32,076 nucleotides of DNA. It comes from an uncultured Bacilli bacterium. Lineage in GTDB: Bacteria > Bacillota_I > Bacilli_A > RF39 > UBA660. Made by a program: the position numbers and the translations under genes. Of this stretch, positions 15,970-24,592 are shown piece after piece (within the stretch, counting starts at the first letter, position 1; every line of letters begins with the position of its first letter). A model generated the notes under the pieces. That model saw only the letters and a program-made list of their open reading frames with translations, made no database searches and was not told the DNA's origin. The stretch spans positions 1 through 32,076 of the forward strand of contig CANQRA010000009.1 of assembly GCA_947626125.1 (NCBI GenBank). The letters run 5' to 3'.

Positions 15970-15987
15970 ATTAAATAGGTAGCTCTT
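15957..15987 (-). terminator. Terminator for the CapA-like gene
   Basis: AAGAGCTA and TAGCTCTT pair around an AT-rich centre that can pair further (ATTTAA/TTAAAT). On the minus strand it is followed by T7, so it mainly ends the minus-strand unit. It may also serve the plus-strand gene ending at 15969. Confidence 0.75.
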
Positions 15988-17188
15988 CAATTTTAATGGA
16001 GTCATCATACTTAGTTAATACATCACTAAATTCTTGATATAGACTCTTATAATCTTTTAAATAACTTTCATTCATTTTACTAAAAGGAATGACTACATAG
16101 TCGTTTCTTTTCTTTTCCTCATTGTAATATTTATAATTATAGTTGATATCAGCTCCAATATTTTCCACAGTTATGGTAGTTGTATTGGTATTTGGGTCAA
16201 CGGTTTTAATAATATCCATGGTAGCAAACATGCCAAAAGAAGATACTTTGCGTACATAAGCCGTATTGTCAGGATGGTTTTGCCCAGAGATAAAATTACC
16301 AAAGGAATAGAAAACAACAGTATTACCAATTCTTTCCCAAGGTTCAATACAATGAGAATGAGTACCAAGAACAATATCAACACCATTGTCAGCTAAAAAT
16401 TTAGCTTGTTCTCTTTGTTTTGCTGTAGCCTCTTGTTTATATTCCGTTCCCCAGTGCATAGCTACGATTAAGACATCGACTTTATCGCGAACGCTTTGAA
16501 TATCTTTTAAAACTTGTTCTTCATCAAATAAATTAACAAGATATGGTTCATCTTTTGGAACAGGGATACCATTAGTTCCATATGTATATGATAACATCGT
16601 ATAAGTGATGCCATTTGCTTCCATAATAGGGAAGGTATTTCTTTCTTCTTCACTTGTAGCCATTCCGGTAGCTAAGATATCTTTTTGTTGGTGCCACCAT
16701 TTAGCACTATTCTTAGCTCCACTTGCCCCTTTATCCATGGAGTGGTTAGTAGCTAGGGAAACTAAATTAAACCCGATATCTAACATGTTTTCCCCAAATG
16801 CAGAAGGAGTATTAAAACGCGGATAATTACTAAGGGGCGAATCTTCATCAAATACTGTTTCTTGGTTATAATATTTTATATCGTAATCTTTAATTTTGTC
16901 TTTCGTAAAAGTTAACATATCAGAAAAATCATAAGTTTGGGTAGCACTATTATAAGCAGCTCTATAAACATTGGAATGAATTAGGCCATCACCCGTCGCA
17001 ATTAAACTAGCTTTGTAAGTTTTAATTTCTTTATCTTCGTCTTTATTTTTATCCGTATCATTATTAATATCTTGAATATTGGCATGACTAAAATTATGAT
17101 AAATAATTTGATAACTAAAAGTAAATAACACGCCGATTAAAACTAAGATAACACTAGTAAAAATAATCTTTTTCTTCTTATTTAACAT
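15971..17188 (-). CDS. CapA-family (PGA_cap) metallophosphatase-like membrane protein
   Basis: CapA-type proteins are calcineurin-fold enzymes tied to poly-gamma-glutamate or other envelope polymers; most members have unknown substrates. The 405-aa protein has an N-terminal membrane anchor (residues 8-30), an Asp/Lys-rich linker, then the family blocks ATGDGLIHSNVY, YNQETVF, LATNHSMDKG, AMHWGTEY, GTHSHCIEPWE and FYSFGNFI. The conserved Asp, Asn and His residues are present. The start codon overlaps the HIT stop (TAATG), so the two are translationally coupled. No capB or capC synthase genes are in the window, so poly-glutamate synthesis is not supported. A wall-polymer or stress role is possible. 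Confidence 0.85.
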   Translation of the reverse strand: MLNKKKKIIFTSVILVLIGVLFTFSYQIIYHNFSHANIQDINNDTDKNKDEDKEIKTYKASLIATGDGLIHSNVYRAAYNSATQTYDFSDMLTFTKDKIKDYDIKYYNQETVFDEDSPLSNYPRFNTPSAFGENMLDIGFNLVSLATNHSMDKGASGAKNSAKWWHQQKDILATGMATSEEERNTFPIMEANGITYTMLSYTYGTNGIPVPKDEPYLVNLFDEEQVLKDIQSVRDKVDVLIVAMHWGTEYKQEATAKQREQAKFLADNGVDIVLGTHSHCIEPWERIGNTVVFYSFGNFISGQNHPDNTAYVRKVSSFGMFATMDIIKTVDPNTNTTTITVENIGADINYNYKYYNEEKKRNDYVVIPFSKMNESYLKDYKSLYQEFSDVLTKYDDSIKIEELPI

Positions 17189-17547
17189 TATTTTAATACC
17201 TCATAAACATCTTTAACATCCATCGTTGGACGCATACCATGATTAGGTAATAAATGCATATGATAATGTTTAATCTTTTGACTATTACCATAATTAACAC
17301 AAACACTTAATTCTTTAGCATTTAATCTCTCCATAATATGATTAATATATTTTTTAGCAACTTCATTAATATGCGTTACTAAATCACTAGGAAGGTCCAT
17401 CAAAGAATCATAATGTTCTTTAGGAATAATTAAAGTATGTCCATCAACATTAGGATAAGCATCCATAATAACAATAACTTTATCATCTTCATAAAGTTTA
17501 TAACTAGGCACTTCGCCTTTAACAATTTTACAAAATAAACATTCCAT
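17188..17547 (-). CDS. HIT family nucleotide-binding hydrolase
   Basis: HIT proteins hydrolyse nucleoside phosphoramidates and related nucleotides. The 119-aa product begins MECLFCKIVKGEVPS, with the typical Cys pair and strand. It contains YPNVDGHTLIIPKEHY and the histidine triad HYHMHLLP near the C-terminus. I start at 17547 after GGTGGTGG; the six extra upstream codons are unlikely to be translated. On the minus strand, TAGACT and TACAAT with 17-bp spacing (17592-17564) could be its promoter, although the leader would be very short. It is coupled to the CapA-like gene by a 1-nt overlap. Confidence 0.93.
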   Translation of the reverse strand: MECLFCKIVKGEVPSYKLYEDDKVIVIMDAYPNVDGHTLIIPKEHYDSLMDLPSDLVTHINEVAKKYINHIMERLNAKELSVCVNYGNSQKIKHYHMHLLPNHGMRPTMDVKDVYEVLK

Positions 17548-17610
17548 TTTTACCACCACCAACATTGTACTAAATTTCTTAGGAAAAGTCTATGTTTTAA
17601 ATAATATAAA

Positions 17611-17639
17611 AAGCTAGATTTACTTATTATATCTAGCTT
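17611..17639 (-). terminator. Terminator after the unknown 281-aa gene
   Basis: AAGCTAGAT and ATCTAGCTT form a 9-bp stem with an 11-nt loop, with a T5 run on the minus strand just past the gene end. Confidence 0.75.
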
Positions 17640-17644
17640 AAAGT

Positions 17645-18490
17645 TTATATTTCTCTTTTTAATGAAGGACCATCTGTTTTTAAATATGGTTCATATTCAT
17701 CAACATATGTGCGATAAGTTGCATAAAGGGCATCTGGTTCATAAATAGCGTGATAAAATCTACTATTAAGTACTATGCGCCATGCTTCTTTGGGCAGTTC
17801 ACTTATATTAAAGACTTTTTTTAAAGTAGCATTACCATTTACAACTTCATAATATTTAATTGTTTCATCAGAATTATCAAGAGTAACAATGGTTTCATAA
17901 TCGGGTACTTTAAATGAATTATTGTTAAATCCTTTTTGGGTTAAATACATTATAAGTGGTTGGGGATATAAAGGACCGGTGGCAAAGGATTTTCTAAATT
18001 CTTCTTCATCTTCCTCGGATAAAGCAAAATATTCGGCACTCATGCGGGCACTAACTTTTAAATTATTTTCATGACAGTGTCTATTGCCATTTATTACTTC
18101 ATTAATAAAAACATTACCTTTTCTTCTTAAGATGTAAATAGTATCCTCGATTGGGGCATAAACAATTTGTTTAAGTCCATCTTCTTGCCATAAAGATAAG
18201 TCGTCAGGATTAATTCTTATAATTAATCTATCCATCCATTCTTTCGTAAAGGTGTCTTCATCTTGACAATAACCATAGTAGTATTTTAAATAGTCAGCAT
18301 CGCCATTTAAATAAGCTAAAGTTTGCCTACATTCTTTGGAGCCCGCCCTTATTCCTATTAAGTTACTATTTTGGGATTTAAATTTTGCTAAGTAGTAGCG
18401 TAAATCCATAACTTCTTTAATATGAGCAAAACCAAGTGGTTCATTATTATATCCTCTGTAAGGGTCATTTTCTAAATATTGGTATTCCAT
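17645..18490 (-). CDS. Conserved-looking hypothetical protein (281 aa)
   Basis: The ORF has a consensus AAGGAGG site and lies 49 nt below the alkD-like gene, closed by a terminator, so it is likely real. The protein is soluble, acidic and aromatic-rich, with no signal peptide. Visible segments are an N-terminal MEYQYLENDPYRGYNNEPLG, a central DTIYILRRKGNVFINEVING (strand-like), RHCHENN, and an acidic ALSEEDEEEF helix. The C-terminal half has many Tyr and Pro. I recognise no catalytic motif or family. The two His and one Cys in RHCH could bind metal, but nothing else supports this. Confidence 0.75.
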   Translation of the reverse strand: MEYQYLENDPYRGYNNEPLGFAHIKEVMDLRYYLAKFKSQNSNLIGIRAGSKECRQTLAYLNGDADYLKYYYGYCQDEDTFTKEWMDRLIIRINPDDLSLWQEDGLKQIVYAPIEDTIYILRRKGNVFINEVINGNRHCHENNLKVSARMSAEYFALSEEDEEEFRKSFATGPLYPQPLIMYLTQKGFNNNSFKVPDYETIVTLDNSDETIKYYEVVNGNATLKKVFNISELPKEAWRIVLNSRFYHAIYEPDALYATYRTYVDEYEPYLKTDGPSLKREI

Positions 18491-18539
18491 AATTCCTCCT
18501 TAATTTTCTATATTAAACTATATTTTTTTAAATTACAAC

Positions 18540-19223
18540 TTAATTTTTTAAAGATTTTAATTGCTCTTTTTGATATTGAGTTAATCTATATGATTCACAA
18601 GCTTTTTGGATTGATTTATTATAAATCCAGGGTTTAATGGAATCTTTATTTTTAGTAAAAAAGTTTAAAGTAGCTTCGTAATATTTAATAAAAAGAAGAG
18701 AATAAGCCCAAGATATAGCCATATTAACATAGTAATAATTGCTGTTTATATTTACTAAAATATTTAAGATGCCTTCATAATACGCATCATCAAGATAATA
18801 ATTTAATAAAACGACGATGGCAAAGCGGAGGGTAAATTCTTGGTTACTTTTTAGATACTTTTTAATGTAAAGAAGATAATCTTCACGATATTCTTTAATA
18901 AATTTTAGAGAGGATACAAATGTATCACAAAGAGCCCAATTATCGATTAAAGGAAGAGTTTTTTCAATTAAAGAGACTTTATCTAAAAAGGGGATATCAA
19001 TATAAGCAATAGAGAATAATTTTATTAAAATACACTCAAAGTAATGATAATCTAAAAATGAGATAATTTCTTCATAACGATAATTTTTTAATAAATCTTT
19101 CGTTATTTTTCTAATTAAAGGAATTTTAACCCCGATTATTTCATAGTTAGTAGGGCAAATCTTAGATTGAAATTTTTGATAATTAAGATCTTGATATTGT
19201 TTTAGTAAATTTATAATATTCAT
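18540..19223 (-). CDS. DNA alkylation repair protein (AlkD-like HEAT-repeat family)
   Basis: AlkD-type glycosylases remove bulky or N3/N7-alkylated bases using HEAT-like helical repeats. The 227-aa protein shows the conserved order GVKIPLIRKITKDLL, YHYFECILIKLFSIAY, LIDNWALCDTFVSS (the NWxxCDT block) and EFTLRFAIVVLLNYYLDD, then AISWAYSLLFIKY. The catalytic Asp lies in the WALCDT region. I favour the ATG at 19223, which has AAAGGAA at proper spacing, over that at 19229. In some members of the family repair activity is unproven, so enzymatic function is inferred. Confidence 0.88.
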   Translation of the reverse strand: MNIINLLKQYQDLNYQKFQSKICPTNYEIIGVKIPLIRKITKDLLKNYRYEEIISFLDYHYFECILIKLFSIAYIDIPFLDKVSLIEKTLPLIDNWALCDTFVSSLKFIKEYREDYLLYIKKYLKSNQEFTLRFAIVVLLNYYLDDAYYEGILNILVNINSNYYYVNMAISWAYSLLFIKYYEATLNFFTKNKDSIKPWIYNKSIQKACESYRLTQYQKEQLKSLKN

Positions 19224-19241
19224 AACCATTTCCTTTAGTTA

Positions 19242-19270
19242 AGAATAATATAAAATTTAGTGAATGTCAA
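19242..19270 (-). promoter_or_regulatory. Promoter of the alkD-like gene
   Basis: On the minus strand, consensus TTGACA (19270-19265), a 17-bp spacer and TATTCT (19247-19242), about 19 nt before the start. Confidence 0.6.
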
Positions 19271-19317
19271 ATTTATGATTGTACTTGTCAATTAGTGTTA
19301 ATATTTACTTAAAGATA

Positions 19318-19345
19318 TTGCTTTTTTATGTAAAATAAGTATAAT
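19318..19345 (+). promoter_or_regulatory. Promoter of the large surface protein gene
   Basis: TTGCTT (19318-19323), a 16-bp spacer and perfect TATAAT (19340-19345), 26 nt before ATG 19372. Confidence 0.55.
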
Positions 19346-19371
19346 AGTTGATATTAAAAGAGGTGTTTGGT

Positions 19372-22300
19372 ATGAAGAATAAGAAAGACTTAGGCTTAAA
19401 ATTAGGTGTGATTGCCGTTTTATTAGTAATGGTAATGACTGTGAGCTTATTTTATAAAAGATATGATAAAGGTATCTATAAAAATTCTTTATATACATTA
19501 GCTTATGATACGAGTGAATTTGTTTATTTATCTGACATTAATTATATAGAAGAAGATTCTTATGTGGAACCTGGATATTATTTAAGAAAAGATAAAAATA
19601 GTTCTAGTGGTTTAATTACCGTGAATATTGAAGGGGAGAAGAAACCTTTTATTAAGGGATTGTCCGCTTGGGCGACTTCTAATTTAGTTTATGATGTTAG
19701 CAGTTATAATTACGATTATTTTACTGCTTACTTAGGAGTAGATGCTAAAGAAACGAGTACTTATTACAATAGTGGGGTAACTTTTACGATTTATACCTCA
19801 AATGATGGTAAGGAATGGACAGAAGCTTATAAATCAGGAGTAAAAAAAGGTTGGGATGATGCCGACTTTGTTAAAATACCTCTTAAGGATGTAAAATATT
19901 TAAGATTATATGCTTATGAAAATGGCGATTCTTGGTATAGCATGTGGTATGATGATGCTGTTTATGCAGATGCTAAATTAATTAAAGAAGGTTATCAAGA
20001 AAGGAATGTTGAAGATAATACCATTGTTAAAAAATTAAGTACTTATGATGCAGAAATCAAAAAATATGATGAAGCTATTAAAAATGGTGATTTTAGTAAA
20101 TTAGATGAATATAAGCTTACTTTATTACAAAGAGATTTTGTCAGTAATGTTGGTTATGATATTTTACAAGCTTTATTAAATTATAGTGATACATATGAAA
20201 CTGTTTTAGCTTGGTTAATGAATGATTATGAAACCTTAGAATTATATGTTTTAGGGGGTAAGCCTGATGGTAACTATGTAACAAGCTTAAATATTTTAAA
20301 TGATTTATATTTTAAATATAAAGATACTGATTTAAAGAATGAAAATAAAACAGAAAAAGGGACAGTTTTAAAAGACTTATACAAAGAAATGATGGTAACT
20401 TTATCTTTGACGCATTCAGCGAATGTTGGTTTGTGGGTAAGTGGAGCACCAGAAAATCCTTTGGACCCGAATGGTTCTAGTGCTGAAGTAAGATACGAAA
20501 TATTTAAGAAATTACATCATGATGGCTTATTAACAAATGATATATTTGAAGATTTAACTGTGGAAGAAATGCGTTTTGTTATGAATAATATCATCGATGA
20601 TGAAGAAATTATTTGGTTAAATAATTATACAACCCAAAATAATAGTAAAAATCCTTATACTTATATTACTTATCGTTTTGGTTATGATTACACAAATAGT
20701 AAATATTATGATGAAAGTTTAAAAGATGAGTGGAATAGTAAAAAAAGAGGAAACTTACCTTATGCTTATAATTTTGATGAATATGGTATAACTTATAAAG
20801 CTGGATATCCTAAATTATGGATTGTCTTTGAAGAAGGTTCTGTATGTGGTGGCTTATCTAAAACTGGTTCAAATATCTGGGGTAGTTATGGGGTGCCATC
20901 AAGTGTTGTTAGTCAACCTGGTCATGCGGCTTATATTTATATATCTTTAGATGATAAGGGACGCAAAGTATGGAACTTAGCTAATGATGTTTCTGGCTGG
21001 GGACAATCAGGGAAAACCGAAAAATTAAGCGTAAGAATGCCTAATGGTTGGGGCGATGGCGATTATGTTGGCGCTTACCCTGCTAGTTATGTCGTTTTAG
21101 CTACGGCTGCCTTGGCGGATTATGCAAACTATGAAAAAGCTGAAGAAATATTAATGCTTGCAGATGTTTATAAAAATGACTATATAACATTAGAAAAAAT
21201 ATATCGGGAAGCGCTAAAAGTCCAAAGTATTAATTTCTCTGCTTGGTTAGGCTTAGTTGAAAATTATGAAAACCTAGAAAAAACGGAAGAAGAATATTAT
21301 GCTTTAGCCGAAGAAATAACTACTAACTTAGGTAATTATCCATTGCCAATGCACGATTTATTAAGACTTATTGGTAATCATTTAACTACTCCTAATTATA
21401 AAGCTAAATGGCTTAAATTAGTGGAAACGGCTTTAACGAAAGCTACGGAAAGTAATCCCGATTTAGTTAATGATAATGTTAAAAAACAAGTGGCTAATTA
21501 TTTATTAAATGCAAATAAAGATGCCATAGCAACATTCTCCTTTGATGGGGATAATGCTGGTAAAATAGTGCTTTCTAAAGCTTTTGAAGGTAATGAAGTT
21601 ACATGGCAATATAACTTAAAGAGTAGCTTAAGTGAAAGCGATTGGCATGATGCGGAAGGTTTATCGCATACTTTAACGGAAGAAGAATTAAACTTAATTC
21701 ATGAAGAAACGGATATTTTAATAAGAATCGTCGGAGCTCTTGATACCGTTTATGATATTCCAATTGAAAAAGCGATGATGAGTGAAAAATTAACCATGAA
21801 TGATTATGAAAACAAATTTGTGGGCTTTGATGATACGATGGAATGGCAATATGTTGGTGATTCAACATGGACTAAATTTAGGGAAAAAGAACCTGAATTA
21901 AGTGGCAATGTCGAAATAAATGTCCGTGTAGGAAGAAATAAAAATTTAACTCCAAGTGAAGCGAAAACATTTACATTCACGGATTTAGGGGAAAAAGATG
22001 AACAAAAATATATCCCTATTTCCCGTTTGTCTGTTCATAGTGTCTCATCAGAAGAATTAACTAGAGAAAATGATGCCAAAGAGAACGCGATTGATGGTAA
22101 TTTAAATACAATGTGGCATACTTTATGGGATGGTTCCGACCAAGAAAAATATATCGTTTTAGCTTTGGATAAACCAGCTTATATAAATGCTTTAGAATAT
22201 GTTCCACGTCAAAGTAGTCGTAATGGGATAGTTTTAAAAGCCGATGTTTTAGTTAGTATGGATGGTATTAACTGGGATGTTGCCGTTAGTAATGTGGAAT

Positions 22301-23193
22301 GGGATAATAATAATTTAAGTAAAATAGTAAACTTTACTAATGTTCATGAAGCATTATATGTTAAATTAGTGGGGGTTGAAACTTATGGCGATTACATGAG
22401 TGCAGCGATGATTAATCTATTTGAAGATGCCACAAGAAATACTCCACCAACTGCTGAAGTAGAATATAGTACAGAAGAATTAACTAATCAAGATGTTACA
22501 GTTAAATTAGTTAATCCAAGTGAAAAAATAACGATTAAAAATAATGAAGGTAAAGATACTTACATCTTTACAGAGAATGGCGAGTTTACTTTTGAATTTG
22601 TCGATGAAGATGGTAATAAAGGTAGTGTTACGGCTAAAGTAACATGGATAGATAAAGTACCACCTAAGGGAGAGGTTATATATAGCACAACTTCTAATAC
22701 AAGTGGCAGTGTAGAAGCGGAGATTATACCGGATGAAGATGCGACCGTAGTAGGGGTTAGTAAATATACTTTTGCTAAAAATGGGGAATATACTTTTACT
22801 ATTAAAGATAGTGCTGGTAATATAAGTGAAATTGTGGCTAAGGTTATTTGGATTAATGAAGAAGTTACTAACAATGATAATAATACAAATAATGAAACTA
22901 ATTCATCTGATAAAAATGAAAGCAATAATAGTGTTAATAATGCGGATAAAAACACTAATAATAATGCATCTAATAAACCCGAAAATAATAATAGTAATAA
23001 TAATGCAAATAATGATAATGATGATATGCCAACTTTAGAAGAAAATACTAAACCAGAAACAAATGAATTAGAAGAAAATAATTCATTAAATGGAACTAAA
23101 TTAATTGAAACTATTATGATTGTCTTAAGTGTATTGATTGTATCTCTAAGTGTTATATACTTTATTATAAGACATAAAAATAAAACTAATTAA
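19372..23193 (+). CDS. Large multidomain surface protein: NPCBM, transglutaminase-like core, F5/8-type C, Ig-like repeats
   Basis: The 1273-aa protein starts at 19372 (AGAGGTG site). It has an N-terminal signal or anchor helix (residues 10-27). An NPCBM-like carbohydrate-binding domain follows at about 50-207, then a helical region. A catalytic-looking core has Cys492 in GSVCGGLS, His518 in QPGHAAYIY and Asp539 in VWNLANDVSGW, a Cys-His-Asp order like transglutaminase/papain folds. Two WQY-type beta repeats lie at about 724-870, and an F5/8 type C lectin-like domain with AKENAIDGNLNTMWHT at 880-1025. Two Ig-like repeats each end in 'AKV-WI', then an Asn-rich linker (1165-1235), a C-terminal membrane helix (1244-1266) and a basic tail. 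There is no LPXTG. Likely a wall-spanning protein acting on host or wall glycans or glycoproteins; the target is unknown. It is a single-gene unit. Confidence 0.8.
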   Translation: MKNKKDLGLKLGVIAVLLVMVMTVSLFYKRYDKGIYKNSLYTLAYDTSEFVYLSDINYIEEDSYVEPGYYLRKDKNSSSGLITVNIEGEKKPFIKGLSAWATSNLVYDVSSYNYDYFTAYLGVDAKETSTYYNSGVTFTIYTSNDGKEWTEAYKSGVKKGWDDADFVKIPLKDVKYLRLYAYENGDSWYSMWYDDAVYADAKLIKEGYQERNVEDNTIVKKLSTYDAEIKKYDEAIKNGDFSKLDEYKLTLLQRDFVSNVGYDILQALLNYSDTYETVLAWLMNDYETLELYVLGGKPDGNYVTSLNILNDLYFKYKDTDLKNENKTEKGTVLKDLYKEMMVTLSLTHSANVGLWVSGAPENPLDPNGSSAEVRYEIFKKLHHDGLLTNDIFEDLTVEEMRFVMNNIIDDEEIIWLNNYTTQNNSKNPYTYITYRFGYDYTNSKYYDESLKDEWNSKKRGNLPYAYNFDEYGITYKAGYPKLWIVFEEGSVCGGLSKTGSNIWGSYGVPSSVVSQPGHAAYIYISLDDKGRKVWNLANDVSGWGQSGKTEKLSVRMPNGWGDGDYVGAYPASYVVLATAALADYANYEKAEEILMLADVYKNDYITLEKIYREALKVQSINFSAWLGLVENYENLEKTEEEYYALAEEITTNLGNYPLPMHDLLRLIGNHLTTPNYKAKWLKLVETALTKATESNPDLVNDNVKKQVANYLLNANKDAIATFSFDGDNAGKIVLSKAFEGNEVTWQYNLKSSLSESDWHDAEGLSHTLTEEELNLIHEETDILIRIVGALDTVYDIPIEKAMMSEKLTMNDYENKFVGFDDTMEWQYVGDSTWTKFREKEPELSGNVEINVRVGRNKNLTPSEAKTFTFTDLGEKDEQKYIPISRLSVHSVSSEELTRENDAKENAIDGNLNTMWHTLWDGSDQEKYIVLALDKPAYINALEYVPRQSSRNGIVLKADVLVSMDGINWDVAVSNVEWDNNNLSKIVNFTNVHEALYVKLVGVETYGDYMSAAMINLFEDATRNTPPTAEVEYSTEELTNQDVTVKLVNPSEKITIKNNEGKDTYIFTENGEFTFEFVDEDGNKGSVTAKVTWIDKVPPKGEVIYSTTSNTSGSVEAEIIPDEDATVVGVSKYTFAKNGEYTFTIKDSAGNISEIVAKVIWINEEVTNNDNNTNNETNSSDKNESNNSVNNADKNTNNNASNKPENNNSNNNANNDNDDMPTLEENTKPETNELEENNSLNGTKLIETIMIVLSVLIVSLSVIYFIIRHKNKTN

Positions 23194-23203
23194 AGGAAGA
23201 AAG

Positions 23204-23238
23204 ACAGGTATGCAAATATTTAAATACCTGTTTTTTTA
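23204..23238 (+). terminator. Terminator after the surface protein gene
   Basis: ACAGGTAT and ATACCTGT form an 8-bp stem with a 12-nt loop and a T7 tract. Confidence 0.85.
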
Positions 23239-23363
23239 TGCTTTTTTATAATAATTTTCAATTTTTTTAAAAAATTTTGCTCAAAAAAAAGGAAATGGCG
23301 AAAAAAACTTTTATATATAAAGTGAAGGGTGTAGAAGATGCACTTTTCTAGAAAGGAGTCAAA

Positions 23364-24221
23364 ATGCCAAAAACTAAAAAGTTTTTAACTTTAAAATATG
23401 ACCATATGTTTAAAACTGTTGTCTTGAGTGATGATTTTACTTTTCTAAATAACATCTTATCAGATATCTTAGAAAAAGAAGTATTTGTCGAAAAAGTTAA
23501 ATTAAATGAATTACCAATTGAAGATACTGAAGATAGAGTACAAATTGTTGATGTTTTAGTAAAAACAAGCGATAACGAAGTCATTAATGTGGAAGTTAAC
23601 ATCAATTTTAGTAATTTAATAATGGAAAGAAACTTAATGTACTATTTTTCTTTATTATTGGATAATTATGATAAAAAGGAAGATAATGAAGAAACCAGTA
23701 AAATAATTCAAATTAATTTAAATTTTGAAAAAGTAGGCAAAGTACCCAAAGAAGAAATAAGAATTCATAATATGACATTAGGGAAAGTGGAATACGACAA
23801 TTTTAAAGTAATAAATGTCAATCTTTTAAAGTACAAGAGAATGTGGTATGATAAGAATATAAATGGAGATAAAGAACATTTATATTTAGTAATGTTAACT
23901 TCGAATAAAAACGAGTTAGAAGAATTAGGAAAAAAAGATGCGTTAGCAAAGAAAGTAGGTAGTAAGGTGTTTGAATTAAATGAAGATGAAGAAAAAAGAA
24001 TTCAAATGAAACTGAAAAAAGATGCTCAGTACATTGCCAGAAAAGAAAGAGAGTTGGCGGAAGAAAGAGGCATCAAAAAAGGCCTTAAAAGAGGCATCCG
24101 TGAAAATCAAATTACCACCGTGAAAAGAATGCTACAAAGAAATATGGATATTAAAGAAATTGTTGAAATATCTGGTTTAACCGAACAAGAAATTCAAGAT
24201 ATTCAAGATAAGATGAAATAA
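23364..24221 (+). CDS. Rpn/PD-(D/E)XK nuclease family protein (transposase-like)
   Basis: Members of the PDDEXK_2 (Rpn) family are PD-(D/E)XK nucleases, often annotated as transposases and linked to recombination-promoting DNA cleavage. The 285-aa protein begins KYDHMFKTVV, the typical 'D..FK..f' start. The core reads IVDVLVKTSDNEVINVEVN: D63 and E77 fit the catalytic pair, while the usual E-x-Q third position is Asn79. The C-terminal part is a charged coiled region with RGIKKGLKRGIREN, then a small helical domain (MLQRNMDIKEIVEISGLTEQEI), common in this family. The ATG has AGAAAGGAG. No inverted repeats or target duplications were seen, so an autonomous transposon is not supported. Confidence 0.85.
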   Translation: MPKTKKFLTLKYDHMFKTVVLSDDFTFLNNILSDILEKEVFVEKVKLNELPIEDTEDRVQIVDVLVKTSDNEVINVEVNINFSNLIMERNLMYYFSLLLDNYDKKEDNEETSKIIQINLNFEKVGKVPKEEIRIHNMTLGKVEYDNFKVINVNLLKYKRMWYDKNINGDKEHLYLVMLTSNKNELEELGKKDALAKKVGSKVFELNEDEEKRIQMKLKKDAQYIARKERELAEERGIKKGLKRGIRENQITTVKRMLQRNMDIKEIVEISGLTEQEIQDIQDKMK

Positions 24222-24259
24222 GAATTATAAGTTGTAATAAAGAAAGAGAGAGGATTAAA

Positions 24260-24514
24260 ATGTTTGATTCAGTTATTGAAGAATATTTGACCCAAGATGA
24301 AAAAGAGCAAATAGCAAAAATTAAAAAAGCTTTAGTTTTCAGAAAGAAGGAAAGAGATGACGCTTGGCAAAAGGGATTTGATAGAGGTATTATTGTTAAT
24401 CAATTTCAAATGGTAGAAAGAATGTTAGAAGAAGGTCTGGATATTAAAGCTGTCGCGAAAATATCTAGACTTAGTGAAAAAGACGTAAAAAGAATCAAAA
24501 ATGACCGGTCGTAA
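24260..24514 (+). CDS. Small protein resembling only the C-terminal domain of the Rpn family
   Basis: This 84-aa ORF lies 38 nt after the Rpn gene with AGAGAGAGG before the ATG. After an N-terminal charged helix (EEYLTQDEKEQIAKIK), residues 38-80 parallel the end of the upstream protein: KGFDRGIIVNQFQMVERML, then EEGLDIKAVAKISRLSEKDV. The nuclease core is absent. It could be a remnant of a deleted second copy, or a free tail domain that pairs with the neighbour as a regulator. It has a clean start and its own terminator, which argues against simple decay. Confidence 0.7.
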   Translation: MFDSVIEEYLTQDEKEQIAKIKKALVFRKKERDDAWQKGFDRGIIVNQFQMVERMLEEGLDIKAVAKISRLSEKDVKRIKNDRS

Positions 24515-24545
24515 AGGTGATGAAATAAATTCATTGCCTTTTTTG
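24513..24545 (+). terminator. Terminator after the small Rpn-tail gene
   Basis: AAAGGTGATGAA pairs with TTCATTGCCTTT using two G-T wobbles, followed by T residues. Confidence 0.7.
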
Positions 24546-24562
24546 TTACTCTATAATATAAT
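24534..24562 (+). promoter_or_regulatory. Promoter of the 24593 operon
   Basis: TTGCCT (24534-24539), a 17-bp spacer and TATAAT (24557-24562), 30 nt before the ATG. The -35 lies within the preceding terminator stem. Confidence 0.5.
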
Positions 24563-24592
24563 ACAAAAGGCAAAGGCAAAAGGGTGATAATA

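Noticed and set aside
22826-23038. A 70-aa Ile-rich ORF in another frame
   Set aside because: It is an out-of-frame reading of the Asn-codon (AAT) repeats in the linker of the large surface protein.
19372-23193. M60/enhancin-type metallopeptidase
   Set aside because: Gut surface proteins with NPCBM and F5/8C domains are often M60 peptidases, but no HExxH motif is present. The Cys-His-Asp core fits a different fold.
23364-24221. Complete insertion sequence
   Set aside because: The Rpn protein is often called a transposase, but no terminal inverted repeats or target duplications could be found around it.
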